A DNA stretch of 64,000 bases from Legionella lytica (GTDB lineage: Bacteria > Pseudomonadota > Gammaproteobacteria > Legionellales > Legionellaceae), in assembly GCF_023921225.1 (NCBI RefSeq), contig NZ_CP071527.1:2508501-2572500 (forward strand), read 5' to 3'. The notes below the pieces were generated by a model that saw only the letters and a program-made list of their open reading frames with translations, had not been told where the DNA came from and searched no databases. The translations under genes were made by a program, and so were the position numbers. Every line of letters starts with the position of its first letter. Position 1 is the stretch's first letter. Positions 47,839 through 57,125 of this stretch are shown piece by piece.

Positions 47839-49185
47839 TTACTTTTCTGCACTTGGAGTTATCGCATAGCCTCCAGCTAAATCCTGATATAAAACCACCA
47901 ATGACATAGCTAACTCTAACTTCGCCTGATTTGTTCTAAGTGCCAGATTATCTAAATAAATTTTGCTTTGTAATAACTCTTTATACGAAATTAACCCTGT
48001 TCTTAACAAGCCCTGTTGTAATTTATATTTGTGTAGGTATTCTCTTTCTGCGAGCATGTACGCATTAAATTGCTCATTCATGCGTTTATTTGCTGAGTAA
48101 TCGGTATCTACCTCGCGTAGAATTCGTTTGGCTGTTTTATAAAGCTCGGCTAATTTAGCCTGCTGGGCCCCCTTGCTCCTGGCTACTTTTCCTAAAGAGC
48201 TTGGCATTAAATCCCAATCAGCGTAAGCATCAGTCACGTTGGCCGATACGCCTCCTGGCAGATGTATTCTTCCCACCAAGTCATCCAGTTGTAATGCAGG
48301 AAAGAAATCGCTCCAGGCAACCCACTCACTAGCGCGTGCTCCCTTTAAGGCATAGATGGCCATATGCATATCCGGACGATTGTTAAGTACCGTAGCTGGA
48401 AGGCTACCAGGTTTAACGTGGGAAAAATCCAATTTGGCAAAATTGTTTTTATTTTTTATTCGCCCTGGATTTTCATTAATTAAAAAACGCAATGCATTTT
48501 CACTATACACCATGTTATGTAAGGCAGGCTCAATTTGAGCGGCAATTAAACGCTCATCAGATTGCAATTGTGCTAATGCTATATCATTGTCTAAACCAAT
48601 TTTAATGTCATGTTCACTTAACGTAATTAACGTTTTAAGATCTTTATTTAACTGGTGTAAGAGTCTGATTTGTTCTTGTTGGGACATGAGCGTAAAATAG
48701 GCAGACGCTATTTGTCCGATAACTGCCAAGCGAGCGCCCTCAACTGCCGCACGATGAAATTCTACGTTATAGCGTGCCTCTTTTCCCTGCGTATACAGCT
48801 TCATCATGTTTAAAACATAGTATGGCCAAATACCATAAAAGCCACCAGGAACCCCCAGCGCAGGATTTGTTGAATATCCTGCTAATAATTGAATTGTGGG
48901 AATCCAGCTCAGTTTGACTTGCAGTAACTCTCCACGCGCTTGCTGCAAATTCCCTAAAGCAATGTGGATGTCCATGTTGTAACGCAAACCAGACTCAATC
49001 AAATGATTCAATTCCTCGTCATGAAATTGTTGCCACCATGCCAGACAAGGTAAGTTATCTAATGGTTTATAAGCTTTTGTACTGGAGGGAAATTGCGTTG
49101 GTGCAACGACTTGCTGCTTTACTCCCTTACCACAGCCCCATAATCCTATTAGTATGGAGATTAAGAATAATGTTTTTTTTATCAT
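47839..49185 (-). CDS. outer-membrane efflux lipoprotein, TolC/NodT family
   Basis: The 448-residue precursor starts with a lipoprotein signal (MIKKTLFLISILIGLWGC, lipobox LWGC at residue 18). It shows NodT-type features: LPCLAWWQQFHDEELNHLIESG near 48, two OEP repeats of alpha-hairpin and strand (ARYNVEFHRAAVEGARLAVIGQIASAYF; AYMLAEREYLHKYKLQQGLLRTGLISYKELL) and NRPDMHMAIYALKGA. It forms the exit duct of the tripartite pump with the two genes downstream. The 125-nt gap to the adaptor gene contains a repeat-like segment ending GGCTACAC. Confidence 0.9.
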   Translation of the reverse strand: MIKKTLFLISILIGLWGCGKGVKQQVVAPTQFPSSTKAYKPLDNLPCLAWWQQFHDEELNHLIESGLRYNMDIHIALGNLQQARGELLQVKLSWIPTIQLLAGYSTNPALGVPGGFYGIWPYYVLNMMKLYTQGKEARYNVEFHRAAVEGARLAVIGQIASAYFTLMSQQEQIRLLHQLNKDLKTLITLSEHDIKIGLDNDIALAQLQSDERLIAAQIEPALHNMVYSENALRFLINENPGRIKNKNNFAKLDFSHVKPGSLPATVLNNRPDMHMAIYALKGARASEWVAWSDFFPALQLDDLVGRIHLPGGVSANVTDAYADWDLMPSSLGKVARSKGAQQAKLAELYKTAKRILREVDTDYSANKRMNEQFNAYMLAEREYLHKYKLQQGLLRTGLISYKELLQSKIYLDNLALRTNQAKLELAMSLVVLYQDLAGGYAITPSAEK

Positions 49186-49380
49186 TAATTAAGTTGTTGA
49201 TGTTTATTAAAAATAACGGCGCATTCATCATTGTAAGTTTAGTTCTAGAGAGTGTCTAGGGCTTTCTTGTACACTCATATTTAGACTCAATCCAATACTA
49301 GCCATGCATTAAAAATGGACGGAAATTTTTCATCACCTATACTGTAGTTAAATAATAACATTTTCATCTTAGGATCTAAA

Positions 49381-52300
49381 ATGGACCATTCATGGAAAGA
49401 ACAGTTAAATCAGCAACTAGAAAAACATATTGGCGCCCAAAAATTCGTTAAAGCCCTATCGATGAGTTATTGTGAACAACACACAGTTGAAGAGGCTTCA
49501 AGCGACCTGTTCCTGCTTGATCAGTTATCTGTTCAACGTTCAACGATTATTAATTTCTATGAATCGACTCTTTCTGAATATCCCTTGCATGTGAAAATTT
49601 ATCGCTTTGGTAGTCCTATTCCATTATCAGATATCCTGCCGATGCTAGAAAACATGGGGTTGCGTACCTATACTGAACGCCCTTATAAGATTGTTCTTAA
49701 TGAACAACAATATTGGATTAGTGACTTTAATGTTACCTCAACCCACAGTAGTGCCTTGGCTATTGAGCAACTGCAAGAAATTTTTAGTGATGCCTTACTG
49801 CAAATTACCAGTGGGGCTTGTGAAGATGACGGCTTTAATAAATTAGTCTTGGGTGCAGGATTGTCTTGGCGTGAACTGAACATCATTCGTGCTTACGCCA
49901 AATACATGCATCAAGTTGGATTTCGCTTCAGTCAGCAATATCTTGAAAAGATTATTGATACGCATGCCTCAATTGCCAAAATGCTCATTCAACTATTTTC
50001 CTTGAAATTTAGTCCGGAGCAAAATGCCTCAACTAAAAAGGCCATGGAACAGTTAGAACATGAAATTCAAAACAGGATCGATGAAATTAGTAGCTTAGAT
50101 GAAGATTATATTATTCGTTATTTCTGGTCTTTAATTAAAGCCACTCTACGCACCAATTATTTCCAAACGGGCAATGGACACTTAAGAGAATATTTATCCT
50201 TTAAATTGGATTCAGCCAAAATTCCTGACTTACCACCTGGTCAGCCCATGTATGAAATTTATGTGTATTCCCCTCGTTTTGAAGGTATACATTTACGTAG
50301 CGCCAAAGTATCGCGTGGGGGAATCCGTTGGTCAGAGCGTCCTGAAGATTTTCGCACAGAAGTTCTGGGTCTGATGAAAGCACAGAAAGTAAAAAACTCA
50401 GTAATCGTGCCTTCTGGAGCTAAAGGTGGTTTTATTTTAAAACGATTAGACAGCATTTCTGACCGCGAACAAATCAAACAGGAAGTGGTTACTTGTTATA
50501 AATTATTTATCAATGGACTTCTTGATCTAACCGATAATCTTATTGAAGATAAAGTTGTCTCACCTGCTAATACCGTTTGTTATGACGAGGCAGATCCTTA
50601 TTTGGTAGTAGCCGCTGATAAGGGAACCGCGACCTTTTCCGACATTGCTAATAGCATTTCTAAAGAATTTAATTTCTGGTTGGGGGATGCTTTCGCCTCA
50701 GGCGGTTCTGCAGGTTATGATCATAAGAAAATGGGGATTACCGCTCGTGGAGCCTGGGAATCAATTAAACGACATTTTCGTGAATTGGATATTAACTTCG
50801 CAGAGCAAGAATTCACTGTAGTTGGTGTTGGCGATATGAGTGGTGACGTATTTGGTAATGGACTTACTTATTCCAGAAACTCTCGTCTCCTGGCAGCCTT
50901 TGATCATCGTCATATATTCCTTGATCCAAATCCCGATGCACATAAATCATTTGATGAACGAGTACGACTCTTCAATCTACCAACCTCTTCCTGGGAAGAT
51001 TATAACAAAGAACTCATATCCACCGGCGGCGGTGTGTACCGACGTAGTCTCAAATCGATTCCGCTTTCACCAGAAATAAAACAGGCTCTTGATATCAGCC
51101 AAAACTCATTACCACCGAATGAACTGATTAAAGCCATCTTAAGAGCTCCCGTTGATTTATTATTCAATGGAGGTATTGGCACTTATGTTAAAGCAGCTAC
51201 TGAATCTAATTTGGATGTTGGCGATAAAACCAATGAATTTTGCCGTATTAATGGCAGTGAATTGCGTTGTAAAGTCGTAGGCGAAGGAGGAAATCTTGGA
51301 TTTACCCAACTGGGTCGCGTGGAGTATGCGCTAAATGGCGGTCATATAAATACAGACTCGATTGATAATTCAGCTGGTGTAAACTGTTCCGACCATGAAG
51401 TGAATATAAAAATCTTGCTAAATAAGGAAATGAACCAAGGACATCTTACTGAAGAAAAACGCAATCAAGAACTCGCGCAAATGACGGAAGAAGTTGCCCA
51501 ATTGGTACTGGAAGATAATTATAATCAAGCCCTGGTTCTCGGCTTTTCTGCCGCAAATACCGTTTTATATAGCGGTCTATACCAATCCTATATTAAGGAA
51601 CTAGAAAAATTAGTAAATCTGGATAGAACAGTTGAGTTTCTCCCTGATGATAAAAAACTCTTAGAGCGCAAAGCATCAGGCCAAGGACTAACTCGTCCAG
51701 AGCTGTCGATTCTTATGGCTTATACCAAAATATACATCACCGGTGAATTATTAAAATCAGATTTACCCGAGGATCCTTATTTTCTCGCTACTATGGAAAC
51801 AGGCTTTCCATCACTGCTCACTAAGCTTTATGCGAAACAGATGGAAAAACATCGCTTAAGACGTGAAATTATTGCTACTCAATTAAGCAATCAAATTGTA
51901 AATACCGTTGGAATTACATTTATGTTTCGCTTGCAAAGAGAAACCGGTATGTCAATCGCGAATATTGCTCGTGCCTACACTTTAGCAGCCCAAGCTTATG
52001 GTCTGGAAGAATTGCATGAGCTAATTGATTCGTTGAACTATAAGGTATCCGTACAAACTCAGTATGAATTGCTGCATCATGTACGCCAACTCATGAATTT
52101 ATCATCCCGTTGGTTCTTGCATCATGGACGGCTGCATGGTGATCTGGCGGGTAATATTGAGCACTATAAGCAATCGATTAGTAAACTTGAACTAATGATC
52201 CCCTCGTTAATGGCAGGAATTACTAAAGATTATTTAGATAAACTGGTTGCTCAATTTGTCGGCATTGGTATTGCAGAAGAAACTGCGAAGAAAATTGCTG

Positions 52301-52716
52301 CCACACGAGCAATGTATACCGCATTAAACGTAGTCGAAGTAGCCACCCAAAATAATTTTGATTTAGGACGCACTGCGGAAGTGTATTTTACCGTAGGTAG
52401 TAAATTTAATTTAGTTTGGTTCCGTGATCAGATTGCAACCGATTCTCGTGAGGGACATTGGAATAGTCTAGCGCGTGTTTCCTTACGCGAAGATTTGGAC
52501 AACTTGCAGCGTCGTATTACCATTGCCGTTTTAAAAGAAGAGCAACCGAAACTAGACGCTGATGAATTAATTGATTTCTGGTTGTCTGGCCATGCCTTTA
52601 TACAAAATCGCTGGGAGCAATTATTAGAAATGCTATTCAGTAGTCAAGAAGTTGACTATACTCAATTTTTTATCGCCTTACGCGAGCTATCCACCCTAAT
52701 TAGCAGGGAGTCTTAG
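49381..52716 (+). CDS. NAD-specific glutamate dehydrogenase, N-terminally short form
   Basis: The enzyme deaminates glutamate to 2-oxoglutarate with NAD. The 1,111-residue protein aligns by eye with roughly residues 510-1620 of the ~1,620-residue Pseudomonas-type enzyme. Landmarks are PLSDILPMLENMGLRTYTERP (third ACT-like domain) near 78, the catalytic domain KVSRGGIRWSERPEDFRTEV near 305, VIVPSGAKGGF (Lys), ADKGTATFSDIAN, GDAFASGGSAGYDHKKMGIT and NAD-binding VVGVGDMSGDVFGNG, and GEGGNLGFTQLGR. The first two ACT-like domains are absent. ATG 49381 lies 7 nt after AGGA and nothing coding is seen upstream, so the short form looks genuine. The downstream gene overlaps by one base. Confidence 0.92.
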   Translation: MDHSWKEQLNQQLEKHIGAQKFVKALSMSYCEQHTVEEASSDLFLLDQLSVQRSTIINFYESTLSEYPLHVKIYRFGSPIPLSDILPMLENMGLRTYTERPYKIVLNEQQYWISDFNVTSTHSSALAIEQLQEIFSDALLQITSGACEDDGFNKLVLGAGLSWRELNIIRAYAKYMHQVGFRFSQQYLEKIIDTHASIAKMLIQLFSLKFSPEQNASTKKAMEQLEHEIQNRIDEISSLDEDYIIRYFWSLIKATLRTNYFQTGNGHLREYLSFKLDSAKIPDLPPGQPMYEIYVYSPRFEGIHLRSAKVSRGGIRWSERPEDFRTEVLGLMKAQKVKNSVIVPSGAKGGFILKRLDSISDREQIKQEVVTCYKLFINGLLDLTDNLIEDKVVSPANTVCYDEADPYLVVAADKGTATFSDIANSISKEFNFWLGDAFASGGSAGYDHKKMGITARGAWESIKRHFRELDINFAEQEFTVVGVGDMSGDVFGNGLTYSRNSRLLAAFDHRHIFLDPNPDAHKSFDERVRLFNLPTSSWEDYNKELISTGGGVYRRSLKSIPLSPEIKQALDISQNSLPPNELIKAILRAPVDLLFNGGIGTYVKAATESNLDVGDKTNEFCRINGSELRCKVVGEGGNLGFTQLGRVEYALNGGHINTDSIDNSAGVNCSDHEVNIKILLNKEMNQGHLTEEKRNQELAQMTEEVAQLVLEDNYNQALVLGFSAANTVLYSGLYQSYIKELEKLVNLDRTVEFLPDDKKLLERKASGQGLTRPELSILMAYTKIYITGELLKSDLPEDPYFLATMETGFPSLLTKLYAKQMEKHRLRREIIATQLSNQIVNTVGITFMFRLQRETGMSIANIARAYTLAAQAYGLEELHELIDSLNYKVSVQTQYELLHHVRQLMNLSSRWFLHHGRLHGDLAGNIEHYKQSISKLELMIPSLMAGITKDYLDKLVAQFVGIGIAEETAKKIAATRAMYTALNVVEVATQNNFDLGRTAEVYFTVGSKFNLVWFRDQIATDSREGHWNSLARVSLREDLDNLQRRITIAVLKEEQPKLDADELIDFWLSGHAFIQNRWEQLLEMLFSSQEVDYTQFFIALRELSTLISRES

Positions 52717-53039
52717 TGACTGTAGATAAGAATGAGGGAACTGAATTTACTCAGGAAGTTATTCGGCTTATCAAAGCGATTCCCGAGGGAAAAATTGCCA
52801 CGTATGGATTAATTGCCGCCCATGCCGGAAATCCTCGTTCAGCACGTCAGGTGGGTTGGCTTTTGCATTCAAGTACGCAAAAACACCAACTCCCCTGGCA
52901 TCGTGTCATCAAATCAAGTGGGCACCTCGCATTTCCGCAGCATAGCGGAGCCTATGAGTATCAAAAAGGATTGCTTGAGATGGAGGGTATTGTGATGTTG
53001 GGGGGGCGTGTGGATTTAAAGCAGTATCTTTGGTCTTAA
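52716..53039 (+). CDS. alkyltransferase-like protein (ATL)
   Basis: ATL proteins bind O6-alkylguanine and signal to nucleotide excision repair without alkyl transfer. The 107-residue product has the MGMT C-domain: FTQEVIRLIKAIPEGKIATYG, RSARQVGWLLHSS with the Arg finger, and the active-site position reads PWHRVIKSSG, with Trp in place of the acceptor Cys of PCHRV. This substitution is diagnostic for ATL (E. coli YbaZ type). Start is GTG 52716, whose G is the last base of the glutamate dehydrogenase stop, so translation is coupled. Confidence 0.93.
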   Translation: MTVDKNEGTEFTQEVIRLIKAIPEGKIATYGLIAAHAGNPRSARQVGWLLHSSTQKHQLPWHRVIKSSGHLAFPQHSGAYEYQKGLLEMEGIVMLGGRVDLKQYLWS

Positions 53040-53080
53040 TCTGCTTGATAGAGAAAATACATCGCCCCTTCCCTCCTCAG

Positions 53081-54859
53081 TTACAACCCAGCCGGCTCAA
53101 TTAAAGCAATAGGCTCAAAACAAGTCTCCTCGCTTATTTGTACATCCTTCTCTGAATCTACGTTAAAAAATAGTACCCTATTATGATAGCGTTTTACCGT
53201 AGAGCGATGGGCAATACTGATAATGGTTATATTGGGTAGGTTTTTCTTAAGGCAACGATAGGCCATCGCTTCCGCCTTTTCATCTAAAGACGCAGTTGCC
53301 TCATCCAAGAATACCCAGTCTGGTTTCCTTAGTAGAACACGAGCTAATGCAATTCGCTGCTTTTGCCCCAAAGAAAGGGGTGAGTTAAGCTGTATACGTT
53401 CATCGAGTCGTTCAGCAGGATGCTCCATTTCCACTATCTTTAATACCGACATGAGTTCCGCATCAGAGTACATACACTCTGCTTGAGGATAGGCAAGTAT
53501 ATTTCTTAACGTATCATCAGGAATAGTTGGTGTTTGTGGTAAAAAATAAATTGCATCAAAGCTATTAGGAATAATAATCTCTCCCTCACCTGATAACCAA
53601 GTTCCTCCTATTGCTTTGTACAGAGTACTTTTCCCCACCCCTGATCGCGCTTGCAGCATGGTATCAATGCCTGCAGAAAATTTTAAATTAAGCCCTTTTA
53701 TAATTACTTGGCCATCATTCGGCGATGTAAGTTTTACATCGTTAATTTCCAGCTCATTACTGGCTTTGATGATACGCATAATCCCTTTTGTAGAATTATT
53801 TTCATCAAAGACCTGCTGTAATTCAGTAATTCGGCTAAGACTGGTTTGAAATCGATTTATCTTTTCGAATGAATTGATAAACCAGTTTAACGAACGGGTA
53901 ACCATAGAAAAATAATAGCCTATAGAAAAAAATGCATCCAAAGTAATGACATCATTATAATAAAGAGGGGCAGCAGCAAAGAAAGGGACCAGAGCCTGCA
54001 CCGTATTAATAAACATATTAAACGTATTGATCCTATTTTGAATTGATAATCGCTGTATGGATTTAGCATAAAACTCATCTATATTCTTTTTTAGATGTGC
54101 TTTAAAGTATTCACCACCACCTTCCAATGCTATTTCTTCGGAAAAAATGGTCAGCTGTTGTAAATTGGCCCTAAAATTAGAACGGCATTTTGTTTCTTCT
54201 AAGGTAGCAGTCTGTAACGAGCTGCTTACAAAATAACCGATTACTGAAGAACAAATCCCTGTGAGTAAAGCTACCCAGATAAAAAAACCTGGAATAACTA
54301 TATTAAGCCCCAAAATACTGAAAGAAATAGGACCTCCAGCTATCGCTAATAGTGTAGTGAACATGATGAAATTAGACAGGTTCTCAATTAAACCTACCGA
54401 TAAATCCAGCGTAGCTTGCACAACATTCTCAGCATCCTCTTGAATACGTTGCTCTGGGTTATCCAATTTCTCTCTATAACTTCTAAAAATTTTCAGATGA
54501 TGTATGTTGTATTGCTCGGTCAATCTGCTGGTTAGCCAGGAACCCCATTCTTTGAATAGTTTGTTTTTAAGAGCGCTTGACGAATAGCTACTACAACACA
54601 TAAGGCTCGCGATTAACAAGGTTCTGAGTGCACTGGTAAATAACAGAGCCGTATCTTTGGCAATAAATGCAGTGTATACAGAGGGAAAACACCACCATCC
54701 TAATGCCAATCCAAGGCCAGTTAGAGTCAAAACGCTTAAGACCAATCCCGCAAATAGTATGCGTGCGTTCCATTTAGTCTCTGGATCAAAGAAAAATTGC
54801 AACAAAAATTGCATAGAGTGTTTCAGAGCAGGTGGTACGGTGGAAGTTGTGTTTTTCAT
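53081..54859 (-). CDS. SbmA/YddA-type ABC exporter (fused permease-ATPase)
   Basis: This 592-residue intact paralogue of the broken gene at 1-1792 has membrane helices over about residues 20-330 and an ATPase domain: Walker A ARSGVGKSTLYK near 424, signature LSLGQKQRIALARVLL near 510 (LSLGQ rather than LSGGQ), Walker B WVFLDEATASLDE near 532 and the H-loop IISIAHRSTVKRYHNR. The membrane part carries an RIQEDAENV motif typical of ABC_membrane_2 proteins. Substrates of relatives include peptides and vitamins. ATG 54859 is preferred with AGG upstream; the frame is open to TTG 54877. Confidence 0.9.
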   Translation of the reverse strand: MKNTTSTVPPALKHSMQFLLQFFFDPETKWNARILFAGLVLSVLTLTGLGLALGWWCFPSVYTAFIAKDTALLFTSALRTLLIASLMCCSSYSSSALKNKLFKEWGSWLTSRLTEQYNIHHLKIFRSYREKLDNPEQRIQEDAENVVQATLDLSVGLIENLSNFIMFTTLLAIAGGPISFSILGLNIVIPGFFIWVALLTGICSSVIGYFVSSSLQTATLEETKCRSNFRANLQQLTIFSEEIALEGGGEYFKAHLKKNIDEFYAKSIQRLSIQNRINTFNMFINTVQALVPFFAAAPLYYNDVITLDAFFSIGYYFSMVTRSLNWFINSFEKINRFQTSLSRITELQQVFDENNSTKGIMRIIKASNELEINDVKLTSPNDGQVIIKGLNLKFSAGIDTMLQARSGVGKSTLYKAIGGTWLSGEGEIIIPNSFDAIYFLPQTPTIPDDTLRNILAYPQAECMYSDAELMSVLKIVEMEHPAERLDERIQLNSPLSLGQKQRIALARVLLRKPDWVFLDEATASLDEKAEAMAYRCLKKNLPNITIISIAHRSTVKRYHNRVLFFNVDSEKDVQISEETCFEPIALIEPAGL

Positions 54860-55061
54860 TTGATTCAACCTGTTCAAAATAATTATGATCCACGGGTGCT
54901 TTTTATCCTAAACGTCCCAATTTCTTATCTTAAAATCCATAAAAGCGAAAAAATAATAAATAAAATTAAAATAAAAATCAATAAAATTAAACTAAACATT
55001 AATTAAATTGATTAATATCTCTGATTTTGCTAATATAAAAATAAAATTAAATGGAGATGCC

Positions 55062-55424
55062 ATGGGTAAAATTATTTCTCATTGTCCTTCTTGTGAGAGT
55101 AATCAGGTTGAAGTGGTAAAGATGGCTTGTTCTTCTTGTAGGATGACTTTTGAAGGCAGTTTTTCTATCCCTAAATTATTGCAATTACCGGAAGCTGATT
55201 TGCAATTTATTTTGGATTTCGTATTAAGTTCCGGCAGTTTAAAAGAAATGGCGAAGCTACAATCAGTTTCTTACCCAACGTTAAGAAACAGATTAAACAA
55301 TTTAATTGACTCGATACACGCGCTAGAAAATGCACGACAAACCTCCAAAGAAGATATTTTGCAGCAACTGGAAGCAGGAAAAATTACCGCCAAAGAAGCA
55401 ACGCTGCTGTTAATTAACGTATAA
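55062..55424 (+). CDS. DUF2089-family zinc-ribbon/helix-turn-helix protein
   Basis: The 120-residue protein begins with a zinc ribbon of two CxxC pairs (CPSC near residue 8 and CSSC near 23). There follows a helix-turn-helix-like part: GSFSIPKLLQL, then FVLSSGSLKEMAKLQSVSYPTLRNRLNNLI. This is the DUF2089 plan and suggests a DNA-binding regulator. A C-terminal helix (DILQQLEAGKITAKEATLLL) resembles short SHOCT-like oligomerisation helices. ATG 55062 has GGAG 6 nt upstream; the longer frame to 55008 is unlikely. The membrane protein gene starts 8 nt after its stop, a pairing often seen for this family. Confidence 0.85.
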   Translation: MGKIISHCPSCESNQVEVVKMACSSCRMTFEGSFSIPKLLQLPEADLQFILDFVLSSGSLKEMAKLQSVSYPTLRNRLNNLIDSIHALENARQTSKEDILQQLEAGKITAKEATLLLINV

Positions 55425-55432
55425 GGTAGATT

Positions 55433-56140
55433 ATGAATAAAGAAGAGTTGAAACTATTAGCTATGTTTAAAGAGAATAAAATATCCTCCTCTGAATATCA
55501 AATGTTACTCACAGCGTTAAATAAACAAAGTTTTTGCACACAAATTGAGAATTCTTGGTTTATAAATCCTTTTCAAAAGATAGCGGGATTTAAGGCTTTA
55601 TTATTAGGGCTTGTAGTTTTAGTGATTATGTCATTAGTAGGCACCTATGCAGGTGTCTATTTTGATGGAATTTTAGGCTATATGATGCCTTATGATTTAA
55701 AAGCGATGAAGCCTAATTTTCTTTTACTGGTTTATCAGAATATTGTCGCTTGGTTAGTTCTGTCACTTGTTTTTCTTAGTATGGCAATACTTTTAAAACA
55801 AAAGAGAATTCGAGTTATTGATTTTTTTGGAACGGTATTACTCGCTCGTGTTCCAATTTTAATTTCGTTACTTTTTAATTTATTTCTAAAATATTACAAT
55901 CCAGATTTATTTAAAGCAGATGACTTGTCCAAAGGCATAGAGCTTCATTTAACTTTGGCTAATACCTTTAGTTGGCTAGTATTCATGGGCACACTTGCCT
56001 GGGTATTGATGACTTATCTGTTTGCGTTTAAAGAATCATCCGGCACAGAGGGGAAAAAACTATGGATTGGCTATATTACATCCATCGTTTTAGGCAATAT
56101 TTTAGCGCTGATACTAACAAGATGGTTTTTGTTTGTATGA
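55433..56140 (+). CDS. membrane protein, Yip1-like, partner of the DUF2089 gene
   Basis: The 235-residue protein has an N-terminal soluble helix pair (ELKLLAMFKENKISSSEYQMLLTAL) that echoes the C-terminal helix of the preceding regulator. It then has five predicted membrane helices (starting GLVVLVIMSLVGTYAGVYFDG). Spacing of the helices and the FFGTVLLARVPILI segment are reminiscent of Yip1-family proteins, but I would call the family tentative. The shared helix motif and 8-nt spacing suggest that regulator and membrane protein interact, perhaps as sensor and output. Confidence 0.75.
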   Translation: MNKEELKLLAMFKENKISSSEYQMLLTALNKQSFCTQIENSWFINPFQKIAGFKALLLGLVVLVIMSLVGTYAGVYFDGILGYMMPYDLKAMKPNFLLLVYQNIVAWLVLSLVFLSMAILLKQKRIRVIDFFGTVLLARVPILISLLFNLFLKYYNPDLFKADDLSKGIELHLTLANTFSWLVFMGTLAWVLMTYLFAFKESSGTEGKKLWIGYITSIVLGNILALILTRWFLFV

Positions 56141-56173
56141 CTTCAAGAACTTCATTAAGGTGACACTACTCAT

Positions 56174-56202
56174 GAATTCCCACAGCTTGGCTGTGGGAAT
56201 TC
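56174..56202. terminator. bidirectional intrinsic terminator
   Basis: GAATTCCCACAGC (56174-56186) and GCTGTGGGAATTC (56190-56202) form a perfect 13-bp stem with a 3-nt loop, between convergent genes. The right flank AAAAATATTATTTTTT provides T residues for the plus strand. Confidence 0.75.
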
Positions 56203-56209
56203 AAAAATA

Positions 56210-56692
56210 TTATTTTTTAAAATTACTTAAAACAGATTCAGCATCCATTCCTCCAGCAACATTACTACGATAGAGTTTAATCTTCATAAATGTTGTTGGA
56301 ATTTCTACCGTTACCCATTCCCCACCCGAAATAGTTGTCGTACTTCTTGTGGTTGAATTATGGCGGCGGTGATGGTGGTGATCGGAAGTTGAATCCGTTG
56401 TAGTGGTTTCCGTAATTGGTGTTTGATAGGTTCGTTTATTTACTGTTGACGCTGAATCAACAATCTTAAAATATCGATAGCCGTTCATCTTAGTTACTTC
56501 AGCAGAACGTCTTAAGGCATATTGATAAGCCTGATCGCGGCTTGTGTATTCATTCCCTAAAAACTTTACCGTATAAGTATCATCACTTAAGCGGAAATCC
56601 TCAAACCCTCCCGATAGTGACATTGGATGATAACCTGTAGCACAACTAACAAGTAGTAATAAAACAGGGATAATAGCGATAAATTTTTTCAT
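56210..56692 (-). CDS. lipoprotein with His-rich loop, unknown function
   Basis: The 160-residue precursor has a lipobox (LLLVSC, Cys at about 17) when started at ATG 56692. The mature part contains DTYTVKFLGNEYTSRDQAYQYALRRSAEVTKMNGYRYFKI, a pattern shared with a family of small bacterial lipoproteins (CC0125-like) of unknown function. An inserted loop DHHHHRRHN near residue 107 could bind metal. The frame extends to 56722, but that would bury the signal peptide. It is followed upstream by a gene for a small His-rich secreted peptide, 44 nt away in the same direction. Confidence 0.75.
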   Translation of the reverse strand: MKKFIAIIPVLLLLVSCATGYHPMSLSGGFEDFRLSDDTYTVKFLGNEYTSRDQAYQYALRRSAEVTKMNGYRYFKIVDSASTVNKRTYQTPITETTTTDSTSDHHHHRRHNSTTRSTTTISGGEWVTVEIPTTFMKIKLYRSNVAGGMDAESVLSNFKK

Positions 56693-56736
56693 TTTTTTCT
56701 CACAGTAATGTCTTTGGGACAATATTATTAATACAT

Positions 56737-56958
56737 CTACTCACATATATTATTATGACAATGCAAACTAGGATAGCGGTTGGCACTATAATGTTGATAT
56801 ACATGCACCTGTGGTCTTGGATAATAATGAGGTTGGATTCGATGATGGTGGTGATGTCGGCGTTTATGGTGATGGTGATAATTACCCCATGCGTAGAGAA
56901 GATTAGAGGAACTAAAAAGGCCAATAAACACACTTACTAACAATATTCTTAATTTCAT
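56737..56958 (-). CDS. small histidine-rich secreted peptide
   Basis: The 73-residue product has a signal peptide (MKLRILLVSVFIGLFSSSNLLYAWG) and a mature part of about 50 residues with some 15 His: NYHHHHKRRHHHHHRIQPHYY, then PSLHCHNNICE. It probably binds transition metals such as nickel, zinc or copper in the periplasm or at the cell surface. A histidine-containing lipoprotein gene follows in the same direction. The frame could be fortuitous given the simple sequence, but the clear signal peptide supports it. Confidence 0.65.
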   Translation of the reverse strand: MKLRILLVSVFIGLFSSSNLLYAWGNYHHHHKRRHHHHHRIQPHYYPRPQVHVYQHYSANRYPSLHCHNNICE

Positions 56959-57125
56959 TAGGAACCCCTAAACAAAATTGATAAAATTTAACTGGTTAGC
57001 ACCAGTTTCGTTTTTTATTTAGACTTCATGAATCCATAAAAAACCAAATGATCATATTTGGTTCATTGATAGGCGGATACTAAGCGATCCTTAGTTTTTT
57101 ATAAGCAATTATTAGGTACGTTAAA

